From the NCBI RefSeq assembly GCF_003390925.1, contig NZ_QUBS01000084.1, positions 1 to 64,000 on the forward strand: a stretch of DNA of 64,000 nt. The letters are read 5' to 3'. The notes under the pieces were generated by a model that saw only the letters and a list, made by a program, of their open reading frames with translations, had not been told where the DNA came from and made no database searches. Shown in pieces: positions 1 through 8,630 of this stretch. The DNA is from Trinickia diaoshuihuensis (GTDB lineage: Bacteria; Pseudomonadota; Gammaproteobacteria; Burkholderiales; Burkholderiaceae). The position numbers and the translations under genes were made by a program. Within the stretch, counting starts at the first letter, position 1. Each line of letters opens with the position of its first letter.

Positions 1-142
1 AAGCGAGGCGCCCGCCGCGAGCGGCGCGCAGGCGGCGAGCGGGCCGACGGCCGCGATCGGCCCGAGCGGCGCCGTGACGGCCAGCCGGATGGTCAAGGAA
101 CAGCCGGAAGCGGTCGCTGGCCGCTCCCAGCCTGCGGCTTAA
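1..142 (+). CDS. ctaC: Cytochrome c oxidase subunit II, C-terminal tail (partial)
   Basis: This is an open frame from base 2 to the TAA at 140-142. It encodes a low-complexity Ala/Gly/Ser/Pro-rich tail of about 46 residues ending in SQPAA, and the gene begins left of the window. None of the CuA domain is visible. The call therefore rests on position directly before ctaD, 34 bp away, in a cox operon, where betaproteobacteria normally carry ctaC. Extended Ala/Pro tails are common on this subunit in the group. The assignment is contextual. Confidence 0.6.
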   Translation, partial: SEAPAASGAQAASGPTAAIGPSGAVTASRMVKEQPEAVAGRSQPAA

Positions 143-176
143 CGTGTCGCCGCACTATTTGCTCTAGGAGATTCTC

Positions 177-1784
177 ATGTCTAGCATCGGACACGATGTA
201 GCCGCGGGCCATGGTCACGACGACCATGCGCACGCCACGCCGCATGGATGGCAGCGGTGGCTGTTCGCCACCAATCACAAGGACATCGGGACGATGTACT
301 TGTTGTTTTCGTTCACGATGTTCCTCGTGGGCGGCGTCGCGGCGTTGATGATTCGGGCCGAGTTGTTCGAGCCGGGCTTGCAGATCATGCGGCCCGAGTT
401 CTTCAACCAGCTCACCACGATGCACGGTCTCATCATGGTGTTCGGCGCGATCATGCCGGCCTTCGTCGGCTTCGCGAACTGGATGATTCCGCTGCAGATC
501 GGCGCGGCCGATATGGCATTCGCGCGGATGAACAACTTCAGCTTCTGGCTGCTGCCGGTCGCCGCCGCGCTGCTCGTCGGCTCGTTCTTCGCGCCGGGCG
601 GCGCGACGGCCGCGGGCTGGACGCTGTATGCGCCGCTGTCGACGCAGATGGGCCCGGGCATGGACTTCGCGATTTTCGCGGTCCACATCATGGGCGCGTC
701 GTCGATCATGGGCTCGATCAACATCATCGTGACGATCCTGAACATGCGCGCCCCGGGCATGACGCTCATGAAGATGCCGATGTTCGTGTGGACTTGGCTC
801 ATCACGGCGTACCTGCTGATCGCGGTGATGCCGGTGCTCGCGGGCGCGATCACGATGGTGCTGTTCGATCGCCACTTCGGCACGTCGTTCTTCAACGCGG
901 CCGGCGGCGGCGACCCGGTGATGTATCAGCACATCTTCTGGTTCTTCGGGCACCCCGAGGTCTACATCATGATCTTGCCGGCGTTCGGCATCGTGTCGCA
1001 GGTCATTCCGGCCTTCGCGCGCAAGCCGCTGTTCGGCTATAGCTCGATGGTGTACGCAACGGCCTCGATCGCGATTCTCTCGTTCATGGTCTGGGCCCAC
1101 CACATGTTCGTGACGGGCATGCCGGTGACGGGTCAGCTCTTCTTCATGTACGCGACGATGCTGATCGCGGTGCCGACGGGCGTGAAGGTGTTCAACTGGC
1201 TCGCGACGATGTGGCGCGGCTCGCTGACGTTCGAGTCGCCGATGCTGTTCGCGATCGGCTTCCTGTTCGTGTTCACGATGGGTGGCTTCACGGGGCTGAT
1301 GCTGGCGATGGCGCCGCTCGACATCCAGTACCACGGCACTTACTTCGTCGTCGCGCACTTCCATTACGTGCTGGTGGCCGGGTCGCTCTTCGCGTTGTTC
1401 GCGGGCTGGTACTACTGGTCGCCGAAATGGACGGGCTGGATGTACAACGAGACGCGCGGCAAGATTCACTTCTGGGCGTCGATGATCTTCTTCAACTTGA
1501 CGTTCTTCCCGATGCACTTCGTCGGTCTGGCCGGCATGCCGCGTCGCTATGCCGATTACCCGGCGCAGTTCACGGATTGGAACCAAGTGGTGTCGATCGG
1601 CGCGTTCGGTTTCGGTCTGGCGCAGGTCTACTTCCTGTTCGCCGTCGTGCTGCCCGCTTATCGCGGCGCGGGCGAACTCGAGAAGGCCGCCGACAAGCCG
1701 TGGGACGGCGCGACGGGCCTCGAATGGACGGTGCCGAGCCCGGCCCCGTTCCATACGTTCGAAAACCCGCCGACGGTCGAGTAA
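177..1784 (+). CDS. ctaD: Cytochrome c oxidase subunit I (aa3 type)
   Basis: Catalytic subunit of the aa3 terminal oxidase in the inner membrane; it carries heme a and the heme a3-CuB centre where O2 is reduced. The 535 residues are of normal family length with the usual run of hydrophobic helices. Ligand motifs are visible: His83 (MHGLIM, heme a), His259 and Tyr263 in HPEVY (CuB and cross-linked Tyr), His308-His309 (CuB), His394 (heme a3) and His396 (heme a) in AHFHYVL. The start is ATG at 177 after an AGGAG-like site. It follows the ctaC tail and precedes the assembly genes, so it belongs to one cox operon. Confidence 0.98.
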   Translation: MSSIGHDVAAGHGHDDHAHATPHGWQRWLFATNHKDIGTMYLLFSFTMFLVGGVAALMIRAELFEPGLQIMRPEFFNQLTTMHGLIMVFGAIMPAFVGFANWMIPLQIGAADMAFARMNNFSFWLLPVAAALLVGSFFAPGGATAAGWTLYAPLSTQMGPGMDFAIFAVHIMGASSIMGSINIIVTILNMRAPGMTLMKMPMFVWTWLITAYLLIAVMPVLAGAITMVLFDRHFGTSFFNAAGGGDPVMYQHIFWFFGHPEVYIMILPAFGIVSQVIPAFARKPLFGYSSMVYATASIAILSFMVWAHHMFVTGMPVTGQLFFMYATMLIAVPTGVKVFNWLATMWRGSLTFESPMLFAIGFLFVFTMGGFTGLMLAMAPLDIQYHGTYFVVAHFHYVLVAGSLFALFAGWYYWSPKWTGWMYNETRGKIHFWASMIFFNLTFFPMHFVGLAGMPRRYADYPAQFTDWNQVVSIGAFGFGLAQVYFLFAVVLPAYRGAGELEKAADKPWDGATGLEWTVPSPAPFHTFENPPTVE

Positions 1785-1902
1785 CGAGATTGGGCCGATG
1801 CCCGCCGGTCGGCGCATGCGATGCGTATGAACGAACCGGCGGGCGGGTCCCCGATATGAGGCGAGGGCGGTACGCCGCGCTCGCCTTCGCAACGAATAGA
1901 CG

Positions 1903-2034
1903 ATGAATCACCCACACAAAAGACGTTCGCCGGAGCGTATGCGCGCCGGTAATCTGCGGCTCGCGCTGATCTTGGTTGCGGTTGTCGCCGTCTTCTTTGT
2001 GAGTGCCGTTCTGAATCAGTGGCTGTCTCACTGA
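1903..2034 (+). CDS. Cytochrome oxidase small assembly protein (43 aa)
   Basis: A short gene encoding 43 residues: a basic N-terminus (start MNHPHKRRSPER) and one hydrophobic helix at about residues 19-38, ending QWLSH. Tiny single-pass proteins of this form lie between ctaD and ctaG in many Burkholderiaceae cox operons and are named cytochrome oxidase small assembly protein. The exact role is not established and is inferred from context. A Met at residue 13 is a possible alternative start. It lies 118 bp after ctaD and 30 bp before ctaG. Confidence 0.75.
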   Translation: MNHPHKRRSPERMRAGNLRLALILVAVVAVFFVSAVLNQWLSH

Positions 2035-2064
2035 GACGGGCGCCTGCCGTAAAGCGAGGAAACG

Positions 2065-2682
2065 ATGGCAACGCCTTTGCCGCGCGATAGCGATCGGACG
2101 CTGAACCGTTCTATGCTGATCAAGCTCGTCGTGATGGCGGCGGTCATGTTCGGCTTCGGCTTTGCGCTCGTGCCGCTTTACCGTGCGATCTGCTCGATCA
2201 CCGGGGCGAACAGCCTCGTGAAGCGCGACGTCACGGCAGCCGGCGCGAGAAATACGCAAGTGGATTTGACGCGCACGGTTTCGGTGGAGTTCGACGCCAA
2301 TGCGCGCGGCGCGCTGGCGTTCGTGCCGGAGCAAAACGCGTTCGACGTGCATCCGGGCGCGGTCACGGTCGTGAAGTACCGCGTGACGAACGGCCAAAAC
2401 CGTACCGTTCGCGCGCAAGCGATTCCGAGTTTCGCGCCGGCGCTCGCCGGGCAGTACTTCGAGAAGATCGAATGTTTTTGTTTCACGCAGCAAACGCTCG
2501 CGCCGCATGAGACGCGCGAGATGCCGGTGGTGTTTTTCGTCGATCCGAAGCTGCCGCGCGACGTGAAGACGATTACGCTGTCGTACACGTTTTTCGAATT
2601 GGGCGGTCCGGCGGGCGAGACGGTGAATGCGGGCAAGGGCGGCAAGGCCGCGGCGACGCCAACGGCGCCGGCCGGCGCATGA
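2065..2682 (+). CDS. ctaG: Cytochrome c oxidase assembly protein CtaG/Cox11
   Basis: Periplasm-facing membrane-anchored copper chaperone that delivers copper to the CuB site of subunit I. The 205 residues have an N-terminal anchor at about residues 17-40 (LIKLVVMAAVMFGFGFALVPLY) and an immunoglobulin-like Cox11 domain. The family copper motif CFCF is present, with Cys137 and Cys139. An RBS-like GCGAGGA precedes the ATG. The Ala/Pro-rich C-terminus overlaps the reading frame of the next small gene, consistent with co-translation. Family membership is clear. Confidence 0.96.
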   Translation: MATPLPRDSDRTLNRSMLIKLVVMAAVMFGFGFALVPLYRAICSITGANSLVKRDVTAAGARNTQVDLTRTVSVEFDANARGALAFVPEQNAFDVHPGAVTVVKYRVTNGQNRTVRAQAIPSFAPALAGQYFEKIECFCFTQQTLAPHETREMPVVFFVDPKLPRDVKTITLSYTFFELGGPAGETVNAGKGGKAAATPTAPAGA

Positions 2683-2708
2683 ATGGAAGCGAGAGCGGGG
2701 TGAGGACG

Positions 2709-2903
2709 ATGGCGTCTAGCGGCAAGAGCAGTTTTGCTCGGACGGTGAAAGCGGTGCTCTGGTCGTTTTTCGGCGTGCGCCGGCGAGCGGACCATGAAGC
2801 CGATACGCAACTCAATCCGCTGCATCTGATCGCGGCGGCCATTATCGCGGCGGCCGTGTTCATCGGATTGCTGGTGGCCGTGGTGCATATGGTCACGAGC
2901 TGA
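2709..2903 (+). CDS. DUF2970 family small membrane protein
   Basis: Encodes about 64 residues: an amphipathic, basic N-terminal half (FARTVKAVLWSFFGVRRR) and one C-terminal transmembrane helix (about residues 39-60). This matches the DUF2970 family found inside betaproteobacterial cox operons; its function is unknown. An in-frame ATG at 2679 overlaps the ctaG stop as ATGA. The ATG at 2709 has a better site (GGTGAGG, 5 nt upstream), so it was chosen. Either start gives the same domain. Confidence 0.8.
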   Translation: MASSGKSSFARTVKAVLWSFFGVRRRADHEADTQLNPLHLIAAAIIAAAVFIGLLVAVVHMVTS

Positions 2904-2997
2904 GCGAGCCGCGGGCGGACAACTTAAAAGCGAAGCGGTGCGCGGTCAAACGCGCCGCGATAGTGCGAAACAATTGGACTGAAGTGGAGAATCAACA

Positions 2998-3855
2998 ATG
3001 AGCGGTCAAAACGAGAGCCCGTATTACTTCGTGCCGAATCCGTCTCGGCACCCAGTCACGGCGTCTATCGGCGTGTTGGTCATGCTCGGATCGTTGGCGC
3101 TGTGGATCAACGATACGCCCTGGGCGCCGTACACGATGTTCGCGGGCTTGCTATGGCTGCTCTTCGTGCTCTGGCACTGGTTCGGCGATGCGATCGCCGA
3201 ATCCGAGACCGGCATGTACGGCAAGCGCGTGGACCGCTCGTACCGCTGGAGCATGAGCTGGTTCATCTTTTCCGAAGTGATGTTCTTCGGCGCGTTCTTC
3301 GGTGCGCTCTTTTATGCGCGGATGATCGCGTTGCATGAACTCGGCAGCCTCGACTACAAGCTCATTTGGCCCGACTTCACGGCGGTATGGCCGAACGAAG
3401 GTCCGGCCGCGCTGGCCGGCCACTTCAAGCGGATGGTGCCGTGGCCCGTGCCGACGATCAACACGGCATTGCTGCTGAGCTCGGGCGCCACGCTCACCGT
3501 CTCGCACCACGCGCTGCGCGACAACCATCGCAACAAGGCGATCGTGTGGCTCGCCGCCACCGTCGCCCTCGGTCTGCTGTTCTTGTTCCTGCAAGGCTTC
3601 GAGTACGTTCACGCGTACAACGAACTGAACCTCACGCTGGCGTCCGGCGTGTACGGCTCGACGTTCTTCTTGCTGACCGGTTTCCACGGCTTCCACGTGT
3701 TCCTCGGCGGCACCATGCTCACCGTCGTGCTCGTGCGCTTGATTCGCGGACACTTCACGGCCGATCATCACTTCGCGTTCGAAGGCGCTGCGTGGTACTG
3801 GCACTTCGTGGACGTCGTCTGGCTGGGTTTGTACGTCGTCGTCTATTGGCTGTAA
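2998..3855 (+). CDS. ctaE: Cytochrome c oxidase subunit III
   Basis: Third core subunit of the aa3 oxidase: 285 residues with seven predicted helices and no redox centres. Typical subunit III stretches are visible, including WFIFSEVMFFGAFFGALFYA, FHGFHVFLGGTML and the C-terminal WYWHFVDVVWLGLYVVVYWL. An RBS-like GTGGAG lies just before ATG 2998. It is the last gene of the ctaC-D-G-E group and is followed by stacked hairpins at 3866-3966, so the structural operon probably ends here. Confidence 0.98.
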   Translation: MSGQNESPYYFVPNPSRHPVTASIGVLVMLGSLALWINDTPWAPYTMFAGLLWLLFVLWHWFGDAIAESETGMYGKRVDRSYRWSMSWFIFSEVMFFGAFFGALFYARMIALHELGSLDYKLIWPDFTAVWPNEGPAALAGHFKRMVPWPVPTINTALLLSSGATLTVSHHALRDNHRNKAIVWLAATVALGLLFLFLQGFEYVHAYNELNLTLASGVYGSTFFLLTGFHGFHVFLGGTMLTVVLVRLIRGHFTADHHFAFEGAAWYWHFVDVVWLGLYVVVYWL

Positions 3856-3865
3856 TGCAGCAGCA

Positions 3866-3891
3866 GGCCCGTCCGGCTGGATGGACGGGCC
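3866..3891 (+). terminator. Hairpin after ctaE
   Basis: Perfect 9-bp arms, GGCCCGTCC (3866-3874) and GGACGGGCC (3883-3891), with an 8-nt loop, 10 bp after the ctaE stop. No T-run follows directly. It probably acts together with the two hairpins further right. Confidence 0.6.
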
Positions 3892-3924
3892 TCGATGCAT
3901 CGCGCCGATGCGCGATGCATCGAG
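3891..3924. repeat. Perfect 14-bp inverted repeat
   Basis: CTCGATGCATCGCG (3891-3904) and CGCGATGCATCGAG (3911-3924) are exact reverse complements separated by 6 nt. The stem lies between two other hairpins in the ctaE 3' region. It could be an RNA-stabilising or terminating element, or a protein site. Confidence 0.8.
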
Positions 3925-3938
3925 ATGAAATCCCCGTG

Positions 3939-3976
3939 CGCCGCCTGCGATTCGATCGAGGCGGCGTTTGTCTTTT
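3939..3976 (+). terminator. Intrinsic terminator of the ctaCDGE transcript
   Basis: Arms CGCCGCCT (3939-3946) and AGGCGGCG (3959-3966) are followed by the T-rich tract TTTGTCTTTT. This is the only one of the three stacked hairpins with a U-tract, so it is the best terminator candidate for the ctaE transcript. Confidence 0.7.
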
Positions 3977-4039
3977 CAAGTGGGGTGCTGCGGCAATGTG
4001 CCGCGGCGAAGCGGCGGGGAACAGCGGATAAAAGGCCGT

Positions 4040-4249
4040 TTAGCGGCCGAGCGGGACGTGGCTGTAGTCGATCCAGCCGAGCCAATGGGCGAGCCACAGG
4101 AAGAGGAAAAGCGAGATCGAGAGGCCGACGCGCGTCGCCAGAGACCAGACCATCCGCTTGGTCTTACCCTTGTCGTGCATCATGAAATAAAGGGCCGAGA
4201 CCATACTGGCGATGATGAGGATGAAAGCGACGGCAACGAAGATATGCAT
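4040..4249 (-). CDS. DUF2909 family twin-transmembrane protein
   Basis: Encodes 69 residues with two hydrophobic helices, about residues 3-22 and 38-60, joined by a basic loop (MMHDKGKTKRMV). Small twin-TM proteins of this kind (DUF2909) are found within or next to cox clusters in betaproteobacteria; no function is established. It is the only gene on the minus strand in this block, divergent from the SURF1 gene with about 140 bp between the starts. Confidence 0.8.
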   Translation of the reverse strand: MHIFVAVAFILIIASMVSALYFMMHDKGKTKRMVWSLATRVGLSISLFLFLWLAHWLGWIDYSHVPLGR

Positions 4250-4390
4250 GGAACCAACCGATGTTCGGATTCGACAAAAAGCAACTGATGCAATTATCGC
4301 ACCGACGTCGCCTGCTCACGCGGCGTACGAGGGCCCGATGGCAATCGTCGATGGCCGGCTGCGGGATGTTCGAGGCGCGGTTGATCTGAC

Positions 4391-5095
4391 ATGAAGATTC
4401 GTCTCGTCCCCGCGCTATTGATTCTGATCGTGATGGCGATCACGATCCGCCTCGGATTTTGGCAACGCGACCGCGCGCATCAAAAGGAAGCGTTGCAGGC
4501 GCAAATCGATCGTTACGAACATGCGCCGGCGCAGCCGGTCGGCGGCCAGCCGATCGCGCTGGCGTCGATCGAGTATCACCGGGTCCGGGCCGTGGGACAC
4601 TTCATGCCGGAGCATGTCGTGTATCTCGATAATCGTCCCTATCGCGATCAGCCCGGTTTTTACGTCGTGATGCCGTTCGCGTTGTCCGGCGGCGGCCACG
4701 TACTCGTCAACCGGGGCTGGCTGCCGCGCAATGCCGACGTGCGCACGGCGATCGCGCCGTACCATACGCCGCTCGGCGAAGTCGCGATCGAGGGCATTGC
4801 GCGCGCCAACGCATCGCGCGCGTTCGAACTCGGCGAAGGTGGATCGGCCGCGCATCAAGCCATCCGCCAGAACCTCGATATCGGCGCATTCGCTCGGGAA
4901 ACTGGTTTGCAACTGCAACCGTTCGTGATCGAGCAAACGAGCGACGATGGCGATAAGCTCGTACGCGATTGGCCGGCGCCCGCGATGGGCGTGGAAACGA
5001 ATTACGGCTACATGCTCCAGTGGTGGGGCATGGCGGCCGCGGCGCTGGGCTTCGGCTTATACGCGGCCAGGCGCGCGGCGAAAAAGGGAAATTGA
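4391..5095 (+). CDS. SURF1 family cytochrome oxidase biogenesis protein
   Basis: Inner-membrane factor for heme a insertion into cytochrome oxidase. The 234 residues have the SURF1 layout: an N-terminal helix (residues about 3-16) followed by GFWQRDRAHQKEAL, a soluble middle containing LVNRGWLPRN, and a C-terminal helix (GYMLQWWGMAAAALGFGLYA). The normal length and position before the Sco-like gene and ctaA support the call. The stop lies 19 bp before the next gene's ATG, suggesting one transcript with the following four genes. Confidence 0.93.
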   Translation: MKIRLVPALLILIVMAITIRLGFWQRDRAHQKEALQAQIDRYEHAPAQPVGGQPIALASIEYHRVRAVGHFMPEHVVYLDNRPYRDQPGFYVVMPFALSGGGHVLVNRGWLPRNADVRTAIAPYHTPLGEVAIEGIARANASRAFELGEGGSAAHQAIRQNLDIGAFARETGLQLQPFVIEQTSDDGDKLVRDWPAPAMGVETNYGYMLQWWGMAAAALGFGLYAARRAAKKGN

Positions 5096-5114
5096 GAGGG
5101 AGTTACGCTTGTCG

Positions 5115-5762
5115 ATGTCATCTGAACATTCTCGCGAGCAAAAGCAGCGCGCGCCCGCATCGGCCGGGCGCACGCCGCGCGGTTCTTGGACCAACGGCCG
5201 GTGGATGGTGCTGCTGATCGCGCTCGTATGCGCGGCGCCCGTCATCGCGTCGTATCTGACGTATTACGTGATTAAGCCGAAGGGCGGCGCGACGAACTAC
5301 GGCACGCTGATCGAGCCGCAACGGCCCATTTCGCCGGCATTGATCGTCAAGGACGAAGCCGGCAAGACGATGCCGCTCGCCTCGCTGCGCGGGCGTTGGA
5401 TCATGATCAGCGTCGATCGCAGCGCTTGCGACGAGGCCTGTGCGACGAAGCTTTATTTCATGCGGCAAATTCGCGCAACGCAGGGCGGAGAGCGCGAGCG
5501 TATGCTGACGGTCTGGCTCCGCACCGACGCCGGGTCCGTGCCCCCCGTCATCGAGCAGGCTTATCCGGATACAGGCAAATACATTGCGGATCCGGCCGCG
5601 CTGTCCGCCTGGTTTCCGTCCGAGCCCGGGACGACCGACGTGGACCATATCTACTTGGTCGATCCGAACGGCAACTTGATGATGCGCTTTCCGAAGAACC
5701 CCGATCCGAAGAAGATCAAGGGGGACATCACGCGGCTGCTGAAGTGGTCGAGTATCGGCTGA
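5115..5762 (+). CDS. Sco-like thioredoxin-fold membrane protein of the cox cluster
   Basis: Encodes 215 residues: a basic N-terminus, one membrane anchor (about residues 33-53) and a periplasmic thioredoxin-like domain. Sco-type copper ligands appear to be present: Cys105-x3-Cys109 (SACDEAC) and His178 (DVDHIYLVD). This suggests a divergent Sco/SenC protein with a redox or copper role in oxidase assembly. An in-frame TTG at 5109 lies 6 nt after GAGGGAG and may be the true start. It is distinct from the canonical Sco encoded at 7821. Confidence 0.75.
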   Translation: MSSEHSREQKQRAPASAGRTPRGSWTNGRWMVLLIALVCAAPVIASYLTYYVIKPKGGATNYGTLIEPQRPISPALIVKDEAGKTMPLASLRGRWIMISVDRSACDEACATKLYFMRQIRATQGGERERMLTVWLRTDAGSVPPVIEQAYPDTGKYIADPAALSAWFPSEPGTTDVDHIYLVDPNGNLMMRFPKNPDPKKIKGDITRLLKWSSIG

Positions 5763-5793
5763 CGCGCGTCGCCGATCGGTTGGAGGGTAATCG

Positions 5794-6903
5794 ATGTTCT
5801 TGCTGCAATTGGCCGCGACGGGGCTTTGTATCGCGCTGCTTCCCTTGAGCTACGTATGGGTCAGGGGCAGCGACGACAAGTTCCGCAAGCTCGTCTGGGT
5901 CACGACGTTTCTGACGCTCGATCTGATCATGTTCGGCGGCTTCACGCGCCTGACCGATTCCGGGCTCGGTTGTCCGGACTGGCCCGGCTGCTACGGCACC
6001 GCTTCGCCGTTCCTCGCGCACGCTCAGATCAGCGCCGCCAACGCCGCGATGCCGACAGGGCCCGTGAGCATGGTCAAGGCCTGGATCGAGATGATCCATC
6101 GCTACTTCGCCATGGCGATCGGCGTGCTGATCGTCGCCCAGACGGCCAGCGCGTGGCTCGCGCGCGTCAAGCGCCGGACGCCGCACGTCTCGCCGTGGTG
6201 GCCCACCTCGCTGCTGCTGCTGATCGTCGTGCAAGGCGTCTTTGGCGCATGGACGGTCACGATGAAGCTGCAGCCGGTGATCGTGACGACGCATTTGTTA
6301 CTCGGCCTGACCCTGCTCGGCTTGCTCGCTTGGTTCGCCGCCCGGCTCACGCCCATGCCGGCATTCGAGCCCGAGATCGCACGCTATCGCGCGTGGGCGC
6401 TTGCCGGGCTCGCGCTGCTCGTCGCGCAGATCGCATTGGGCGGATGGGTGAGCACGAATTATGCGGTGCTCGCCTGCACCGATTTCCCCACCTGCAACGG
6501 TCAATGGGTGCCCCCGATGAATTTCGCGCAAGGATTTCACCTCTGGCGGGCGCTCGGTATGACCGGCGACGGCGAGGCGATCACGCAAGACGCGCTCGTG
6601 GCGATTCATTGGACCCACCGCACGTTTGCCGCGGTCGTCATCGTCTACCTCGCGGTGCTCGCATTGAAGCTGCGCCGTTACGCGTCGCTGCGCAGCCCGG
6701 CGACGGGCGTCTTGATCGTGCTCGCGCTGCAGTTCGCGACGGGGTTGTCGAACATCGTTTTGCAGTGGCCGCTGCCGATTGCCGTTGCGCACAACGGCGG
6801 GGCGGCCGTCCTGCTGTTGCTGGTCGTTGTGCTAAACTTTCGAACCGCTTCCAGCCGACTTGGCCGCGCCGCCGTTTCGCCGCGCGAGGCCGCACCTGCG
6901 TGA
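5794..6903 (+). CDS. ctaA: Heme A synthase (COX15/CtaA family)
   Basis: Membrane monooxygenase that oxidises the C8 methyl of heme O to give heme A. The 369 residues contain about eight helices in two homologous halves. Conserved pieces include [31 protein letters not shown], and the second-half [10 protein letters not shown] and HWTHRTFA with candidate heme-ligand histidines. It lies 31 bp after the Sco-like gene and 4 bp before ctaB, which makes the substrate heme O. Confidence 0.96.
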   Translation: MFLLQLAATGLCIALLPLSYVWVRGSDDKFRKLVWVTTFLTLDLIMFGGFTRLTDSGLGCPDWPGCYGTASPFLAHAQISAANAAMPTGPVSMVKAWIEMIHRYFAMAIGVLIVAQTASAWLARVKRRTPHVSPWWPTSLLLLIVVQGVFGAWTVTMKLQPVIVTTHLLLGLTLLGLLAWFAARLTPMPAFEPEIARYRAWALAGLALLVAQIALGGWVSTNYAVLACTDFPTCNGQWVPPMNFAQGFHLWRALGMTGDGEAITQDALVAIHWTHRTFAAVVIVYLAVLALKLRRYASLRSPATGVLIVLALQFATGLSNIVLQWPLPIAVAHNGGAAVLLLLVVVLNFRTASSRLGRAAVSPREAAPA

Positions 6904-6907
6904 TCCC

Positions 6908-7813
6908 ATGGAAAGCACGACATTCGCCCGTCATCCGGGCTCCCGAATCTCCCAATATCTCGCGCTCACGAAGCCTCGTGTGACGCAACTCGCGGTGTTT
7001 TGCGCGGTTATCGGCATGTTCTTGTCGACACCGGGCATGGTGCCCTGGACCGTGCTCGTCGGCGGAACCGTCGGCATCGCGCTGACGGCGGGCGCCGCGT
7101 TCGCGATCAACTGCTTGGTGGAGCAAAAGATCGACGCGATGATGCGTCGAACCGCTTGGCGCCCGTCCGCACGTGGCGAGATCTCCACGTTGCAGATTCT
7201 GCTGTTCTCCGCCCTGCTGGGCGGCGCCGGCATGTGGACGCTCTACGCGCTGACCAACGCGTTGACGATGTGGCTGACCGTGGCCACGTTCATCGGTTAC
7301 GCCGTCGTTTATACGTTGCTGCTCAAACCGGCCACGCCGCAAAACATCGTGATCGGCGGGGCGTCGGGCGCGATGCCTCCGGCGCTGGGCTGGGCCGCCG
7401 TGACGGGGCACGTTCCGGGCGACGCCTGGATCCTCGTGCTGATCATCTTCGTTTGGACCCCGCCGCATTTCTGGGCGCTCGCGCTGTATCGCCGCAAGGA
7501 TTACGAAAACGCGGGATTGCCGATGCTGCCCAACACGCACGGCGAGCAATACACGCGGCTGCACATCCTGCTCTACACGGTCATCTTGTTCGCCGTGACG
7601 CTGATGCCGTTCGTCTCCGGCATGAGCGGCATCGTCTACCTCGTCTCGGCGGTTTTGCTGGGCGCCGTCTTCCTGGCCTACGCGTGGAAGATCTATCGCG
7701 AGTACTCGGATGCGCTCGCGCGCAAGACCTTCCGTTACTCGATCGTCTACTTGTCGCTCCTGTTCGCCGCGCTGCTCGTCGATCACTATGCGCGCGGCCT
7801 GATCGGTCTTTGA
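6908..7813 (+). CDS. ctaB: Protoheme IX farnesyltransferase (heme O synthase)
   Basis: UbiA-family integral membrane prenyltransferase that adds farnesyl to heme B, producing heme O for CtaA. The 301 residues show nine hydrophobic segments. An aspartate-rich UbiA motif appears as [16 protein letters not shown] and a second conserved region as [20 protein letters not shown], both typical of CyoE/CtaB. ATG 6908, 4 nt after the ctaA stop, was chosen because it gives the expected N-terminus (residues [17 protein letters not shown] follow). It is also known as cyoE. Confidence 0.96.
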   Translation: MESTTFARHPGSRISQYLALTKPRVTQLAVFCAVIGMFLSTPGMVPWTVLVGGTVGIALTAGAAFAINCLVEQKIDAMMRRTAWRPSARGEISTLQILLFSALLGGAGMWTLYALTNALTMWLTVATFIGYAVVYTLLLKPATPQNIVIGGASGAMPPALGWAAVTGHVPGDAWILVLIIFVWTPPHFWALALYRRKDYENAGLPMLPNTHGEQYTRLHILLYTVILFAVTLMPFVSGMSGIVYLVSAVLLGAVFLAYAWKIYREYSDALARKTFRYSIVYLSLLFAALLVDHYARGLIGL

Positions 7814-7820
7814 CCCGTTT

Positions 7821-8432
7821 ATGTCCAAGCTTTCGCTGATGCGCGCCTCGCGCGCTATTCTCGCGGCATGCCTCGTGGGCGGCGCACTGTTCGTTGCCGG
7901 CTGCGGCAAGAGCGAGCCGGCGTTCCAAAATCTCGATCTGACGGGCAACAAGCAGTTCGGCACCGATTTCTCGATGCCCGATACGGACGGCAAGTTGCGC
8001 ACGATGGCGGACTACAAGGGCAAGGCCGTCGTGCTGTTCTTCGGCTACACGCATTGCCCCGACGTTTGCCCGACGACGATGGCCGAACTTACCCAGGCCA
8101 TGCAGCAGCTCGGGCCCGACGCCAAGCGCGTGCAGGTCCTGTTCGTCACCGTCGATCCCGAGCGCGACACGCCGCAAGTGCTCTCGCAGTACGTGCACGC
8201 CTTCGATCCTTCGTTTGTCGGTCTCAGGCCCGACAACGCTCAGCTTGGAAAGGTCGCCAAGGACTTTCGCGTCTATTACGCGAAGGTGCCGGGCAAGACG
8301 CCCGAGAGCTACACGATGAATCACACGGCGGCGAGTTACGTGTTCGATCCTTCGGGCCAGTTGCGTCTGTTCGCCCGCGACGGACAGGGCGTCCAGCCCT
8401 GGGTTCACGATCTGAAGCTCTTGCTCGACTGA
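7821..8432 (+). CDS. SCO1/SenC copper chaperone lipoprotein
   Basis: Thioredoxin-fold copper protein that assembles the CuA site of oxidase subunit II. It has 203 residues with a lipoprotein signal ending at VAGC (Cys28). The copper ligands are visible: Cys79-x3-Cys83 in CPDVCPTT and His168 in MNHTAASY. VTVDPERDTP is a typical Sco stretch. It lies 7 bp after ctaB, so it closes the heme A and copper assembly operon; a hairpin follows at 8459-8477. Confidence 0.95.
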   Translation: MSKLSLMRASRAILAACLVGGALFVAGCGKSEPAFQNLDLTGNKQFGTDFSMPDTDGKLRTMADYKGKAVVLFFGYTHCPDVCPTTMAELTQAMQQLGPDAKRVQVLFVTVDPERDTPQVLSQYVHAFDPSFVGLRPDNAQLGKVAKDFRVYYAKVPGKTPESYTMNHTAASYVFDPSGQLRLFARDGQGVQPWVHDLKLLLD

Positions 8433-8458
8433 TCGGGCCGAATTCCAATGACGATGAC

Positions 8459-8477
8459 AGCGGCCGTAACGGCCGCT
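8459..8477 (+). terminator. Candidate terminator after sco
   Basis: Arms AGCGGCCG and CGGCCGCT with a TAA loop, 26 bp after the sco stop. There is no strong T-run, so it is a weak terminator candidate. Confidence 0.5.
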
Positions 8478-8533
8478 TCGTCGTCGAGCTCGATCAGTTC
8501 GTTCTCCTAATCGATAGCGCCGCGTCGTTCGAT

Positions 8534-8551
8534 TCGCATATCCATATGCGA
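8534..8551. promoter_or_regulatory. Palindrome upstream of metQ, candidate operator
   Basis: TCGCATAT-CC-ATATGCGA is a perfect 8-bp inverted repeat about 80 bp before the metQ-like start, in an AT-richer stretch than the surroundings. It fits a dimeric regulator site. No regulator is identified. Confidence 0.45.
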
Positions 8552-8630
8552 TCAACGTATTTCCCTTCCAAAGGCGGCTATGACACCATGCCGTGTCTTT
8601 TTATTTTTCCTATAAAGAAAGCGAGTTTTT

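Noticed and set aside
93-1892. A 599-codon open frame on the minus strand
   Set aside because: It is antisense to ctaD and is an Arg/His-rich low-information translation without any recognisable motif.
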